Of a DNA stretch of 64,000 nucleotides, positions 60,815 through 64,000 are shown one piece after another. This stretch comes from Notospermus geniculatus (Eukaryota > Nemertea > Pilidiophora > Heteronemertea > Lineidae): contig NMRB01000855.1 in assembly GCA_002633025.1 (NCBI GenBank), forward strand, positions 62,001-126,000, written 5' to 3'. Position 1 is the first letter of the stretch, and the number at the start of each line of letters is the position of its first letter. The notes beneath the pieces were generated by a model. That model was not told the DNA's origin. It saw only the letters and a list, made by a program, of their open reading frames with translations, and made no database searches. The translations under genes and the position numbers were made by a program.

Positions 60815-61395
60815 GGCTACAGTGTAAGTCTCGTACTGCAGCAGATGGAGAGATGGATTTTTGTCGCCTTCAGGGTACCGTGTCCCACTGCTCAGGGGAG
60901 TCATCCTGAAGAACATGGGCTGCGGGGACAGTTGGCAGCCACTTCCTACAGTGAGGAACCTAACTCACTACATCAACAGAGGGATCACTTCAGAGCCCCT
61001 GTGCCGAGAGGGGCAGTGGATATCGCAGCAGTTCTCTCCAACAGCAAATGAATGGATCAGCACAGTCCCCTGCCTTTGAAGAATGACACACCTTCCTGTT
61101 GGCTACAGTGTTGAAGTCTCATACTGCAGCAGACGGAGAGATGGATTTTTGTCGCTTTCAGGGTACAGTTGTCCCACTGCCTAGGGGCAAGTCATCATAG
61201 AAACATGAGACATCGACGGTCCAACTGATACCTATAGAGGAGGGAGGTCAACAGGATTGTTTTGGAGCCCTGTGTGCTGAGAAGATGCGGGGCAGTGGAT
61301 ATCACAGCAGTTCTCGCCAACACGAGACAGAATGGATGGGAACATTCCCTACCTAGAATGACACTCCTTCCAGCTGAATTTGTGCTGCACACCCT
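60815..61395. repeat. 286-bp tandem duplication, 2 units
   Basis: GGCTACAGTGT at 60815 and 61101. Both are followed by CTGCAGCAGA(T/C)GGAGAG, ATGGATTTTTGTCGC and TTCAGGGTAC, and later GGGGCAGTGGATATC.CAGCAG. Several one-base indels between units argue against a conserved reading frame, although short frames read well in each unit. Confidence 0.8.
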
Positions 61396-62156
61396 TATCA
61401 GGGAAAGCAAGGTGTACACCTTGTCCTTTTCTATCTTGGGTAGAAACTGCCGAAGAATACATATGTACTTTCAGTGGAGGGGGAGGCAAATGAACCCATC
61501 TTTGAAAGGCTTACTTTTTTAATGAGACACTTTAGTAGCTGTATATCTCTCAATTTATGCAGTTGATCATATCCTCACAAGCAACCTCCCTCCACCTCCA
61601 GGGATGCTTTGACTGCATTAGTGCGAGTACCATGAAATATACAAAAGCACAGTGACTGCCGCTCCATCAGGAAAATGGCTCCACACATTTTTTCTCCTCC
61701 CTCAGGCAGTTGTCTCATCGCATAGTAATTTTTTAATGGATAAAAGTAATAGCATCTGTGATGAATAATTTAGTACAAAGTTGTCTTATGAGCAGCTGAT
61801 TTCACCAAATTTGTACAAAATTGAGCCAGTTAATTTACTTCTGGAGATAAGTAGATTATTGCCAGTCAGTTGTGATTACCGAATGAGACTGTGGAGATGG
61901 AGTGATACTCTTGTTCGGAACACATAGAACAGATAACCAGGTGTTTCATTCCTTGAGAAATCATGTCGCCAAGAGGCAGTCAATTCCCCTAAAGCAGGTA
62001 GCACACAACATACAGAAATTTCAATGAGATCATCAATGCAAGGTATCTGTGAGGTAAAACTGCAAGTTTTATGTCTGCAACTACTCACTTGCCGACATAA
62101 TTTCTGAATGTGCTCACATGAATGCATATCTGTGCTATCTGTGCTATCTGTGTTTA
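61396..62156. other. no supported gene
   Basis: The reverse ORF at 61876-62127 is Cys/His-containing but has no recognisable motif. A short direct repeat (TGTGCTATC) twice lies at 62131-62149. Confidence 0.3.
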
Positions 62157-62538
62157 TGGGCCACGTAGAATTAGCGGAATCAGCGGATCTGGCGGATTTA
62201 GCGGATTCTGTATAAAATTGAATAAAATTTGATAATAAATGGAAGTTAATTTAGCAATATAATTTTTCAAGTGTTCTATGTGCTGCACAGGTTATAAAGG
62301 AAAAGCCGCAACAGCGTCGCGAACCGCAACTGGCCGAACTATTCCTGCAGACCATTTTTGTTGCCCTATTTCGATTACTGACTGTAAAAGTTATTTTCGC
62401 GGTCCTTTATAACCTGTGGGACGCATGAAAAATTATATTACTTACTTAGTTTGCATTCATCATTGAATTTTATTCAATTTCATACAGAATCCGCTAAATC
62501 CGCCAGATCCGCTGATTCCGCTAATTCTACATGGCCCA
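62157..62538. mobile_element. 382-bp long-armed foldback element, family M10
   Basis: The ends are TGGGCCACGTAGAATTAGCG and, inverted, TGGGCCATGTAGAATTAGCG. Arms of about 145-150 bp run inward through a GCGGATYTGGCGGATTTAGC motif, an AT-rich stretch and CACAGGTTATAAAGGA, leaving only about 85 bp of loop. GTTTA (62152-62156) and GTTTG (62539-62543) are a near-perfect target duplication. No ORF. Confidence 0.9.
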
Positions 62539-63074
62539 GTTTGTGGCATTATCATGGAGCACAGTTCATGACAAGTACTTCTCAAATCCCCTATAAAGGT
62601 GTGATATACATGTACTTGTGGTTAGTACTTATAACTTATCAATTAACCAGTCTAGATCGCAGCGGATTGTTTGTTCCTTCTTACGTTCTGTGGTGAAGGA
62701 AAGGTATAATGTCTTTCACAGTTGAATCTCAACGAACAATGGCACCAGACTTGATGCCCGTTTCACGCAAGAAGCAAGAAATGCAGGGCACGTAGGATTC
62801 AAACATCACACTACTGGCCCTCAAGCACTTGCCTGGATTGCGGTACTATTTTCAGATGTATACCCATTGTATGAAGCAAGTTGGCAGAAAAAAGAAAACT
62901 GTCAAATGTCAGCGTGACACATACAAGTGGATGGAGACCCCAAAGGAAAGGAAACATGTGCACTGCTTCTTTGGTAACAGTGTTGGTATCTTGTCTACTT
63001 TCAAAGAAACAGTTGGTTAGGTTTCATCGGCAGGAATACTTGGTTGATATCATCCTGTTTTCATCTTTCCACCC
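62539..63074. other. no supported gene
   Basis: Short ORFs only. Confidence 0.3.
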
Positions 63075-63134
63075 TAAGAGTCCGAGACGGCCCCCCCTAA
63101 GGGTCCGAGACGGCCCCCCCTAAGAATCCGAGAC
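63075..63134. repeat. 23-bp tandem repeat, 2.6 copies
   Basis: TAAGRGTCCGAGACGG plus C7, at 63075 and 63098, with a partial third copy at 63121 that lacks the C tract. Confidence 0.9.
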
Positions 63135-63424
63135 AAGGGCAAAATAGAACCTTCTTCAGTATTATGCGGATGGCACAAATCAGGCCAATATTCACATAAC
63201 CAGTCAAAGACATAACTAAGAATACAAAGGACCATAACCACATCAAAATGTAAAATGCAGAAATGAAAAATCTCATCAAAAGACAGCCAATTTCCGACAC
63301 AGAAGTCAATACCTGATATTGAACGTTGTCCTCCGTTGATAAACACCCTACAGCAACTTGAAATCAACAGTGCAAAAAATGAAACCAATTTGATGGAAAA
63401 ATGCAGCAAATTATTCAATTGCAG
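63135..63424. other. open reverse frames, not called
   Basis: Two overlapping reverse ORFs (63074-63418 and 63097-63309) are hydrophobic, one with several Leu/Ile/Phe runs, but they are in different frames and run into the 23-bp repeat. No family is recognised. Confidence 0.2.
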
Positions 63425-63678
63425 GTTTGCTTCACCGGCAGCTATCTATCCGTGAAGAGATGGTTCCGTCGGCGACACAGCATCAATTTGTATTGAGGAT
63501 GACACGACTGGAGACTGGGTGTGTTGCATCAGACAGTGTTGCAGACAGGCTGGTTACAGGTGATCCGAGGACAGATGATTTTCTGTTAATCGACCTTGCG
63601 TTGCACACCATGCGAGTTCAATTTAACCACAATGCCGCTCTGTCAAGGATAGAACGGGTGTTAAACTTGCATTTGGGG
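63425..63678 (+). CDS. candidate internal exon, product unknown
   Basis: An acceptor-like TTATTCAATTGCAG ends at 63424. A frame entered after two bases stays open for 84 codons to a donor-like TTTGGG|GTGAAA at 63678/63679; an alternative donor CGG|GTGTTA lies at 63657/63658. The translation is charged and balanced (for example VTGDPRTDDFLLIDLALHTM), and GC content is higher than in the surroundings. No domain is recognised, and neighbouring exons would lie beyond the window edge or upstream unseen. Confidence 0.3.
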
Positions 63679-64000
63679 TGAAAAACTTGCATTTCTGTGT
63701 TGCAAAAAAAGACCCAATAAGGGAAATATACACGCAACCATGATATGGATTACTTTTCTCAGAGAAGCCGGGGACGGATTTGAAGAGCCTGATGCAACAC
63801 GGCACTTGGAAACAAGTGAGGCCCAAGCGAACCAAAAAATATAACATACCGCGGTACTGTAAGTGAGACAGTTTTTCACATAGCCTGCAATCAATAGACA
63901 GCCCTGATAAAACAGTTTCAGTTCTGGGCAATTCAACCTCTCAAATATGATATCTTTTAATGCTGATGTGTCCTTCATATCATCAATCAGACAGCAGATA
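63679..64000. other. no feature seen to window end
   Basis: Reverse ORFs 63623-63931 and 63661-63978 overlap in different frames; neither is recognised. Confidence 0.25.

Overview
This is animal genomic DNA, not prokaryotic. It is AT-rich and has no dense gene array. It is full of dispersed tRNA-derived SINE pieces, foldback (MITE-like) elements, minisatellites, draft-assembly N positions and one 236-base N gap. The SINE and foldback styles suggest a marine invertebrate, perhaps a deuterostome such as an echinoderm, hemichordate or cephalochordate. That is inference from repeat style only; no gene here identifies the species.

Coding content is very thin. I recognise no protein family. What can be supported is two stretches that look like decayed coding sequence (about 642-1862 and 4110-4556, + strand), a possible terminal exon with a good splice acceptor (15618-15930, - strand), a possible signal-peptide exon (59380-59457, - strand) and a possible internal exon near the right edge (63425-63678, + strand). 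The window is probably intergenic and/or intronic. Most ATG-to-stop ORFs longer than 60 codons lie in repeats or look random.

Layout. 0-5.6 kb: decayed coding remnants plus a GGAT-type microsatellite. 7.3-9.3 kb: two degenerate tandem arrays and a SINE head. 12-14.7 kb: a TA-flanked foldback element and a SINE. 15.6-21.5 kb: candidate exon, then foldback elements, two of them nearly abutting at 19.1-19.4 kb. 21.7-24.8 kb: a 1.55 kb direct duplication joined at a single N. 25-27.8 kb: short tandem arrays, a 37-bp palindrome between 8-bp direct repeats, and a foldback element. 31-36 kb: 38-bp and about 42-bp minisatellites and three foldback elements. 38.8-43.9 kb: SINEs interrupted by foldback elements, and a 548-bp tandem duplication of a minisatellite with a foldback element in one copy only. 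46.3 kb: a 30-bp minisatellite. 47.7-53.2 kb: a 2.6 kb direct duplication separated by the N gap. 54.8-63.1 kb: 18-bp, about 41-bp, 30-bp, 286-bp and 23-bp arrays and a 382-bp long-armed foldback element.

The main biological story is non-autonomous transposon activity. At least eight distinguishable foldback families are present. Two recur at several sites in this window, and some are nested in SINEs or in one arm of a duplication, which gives relative insertion ages. The two kilobase-scale direct duplications are most likely unmerged haplotypes in the assembly rather than real tandem duplications.
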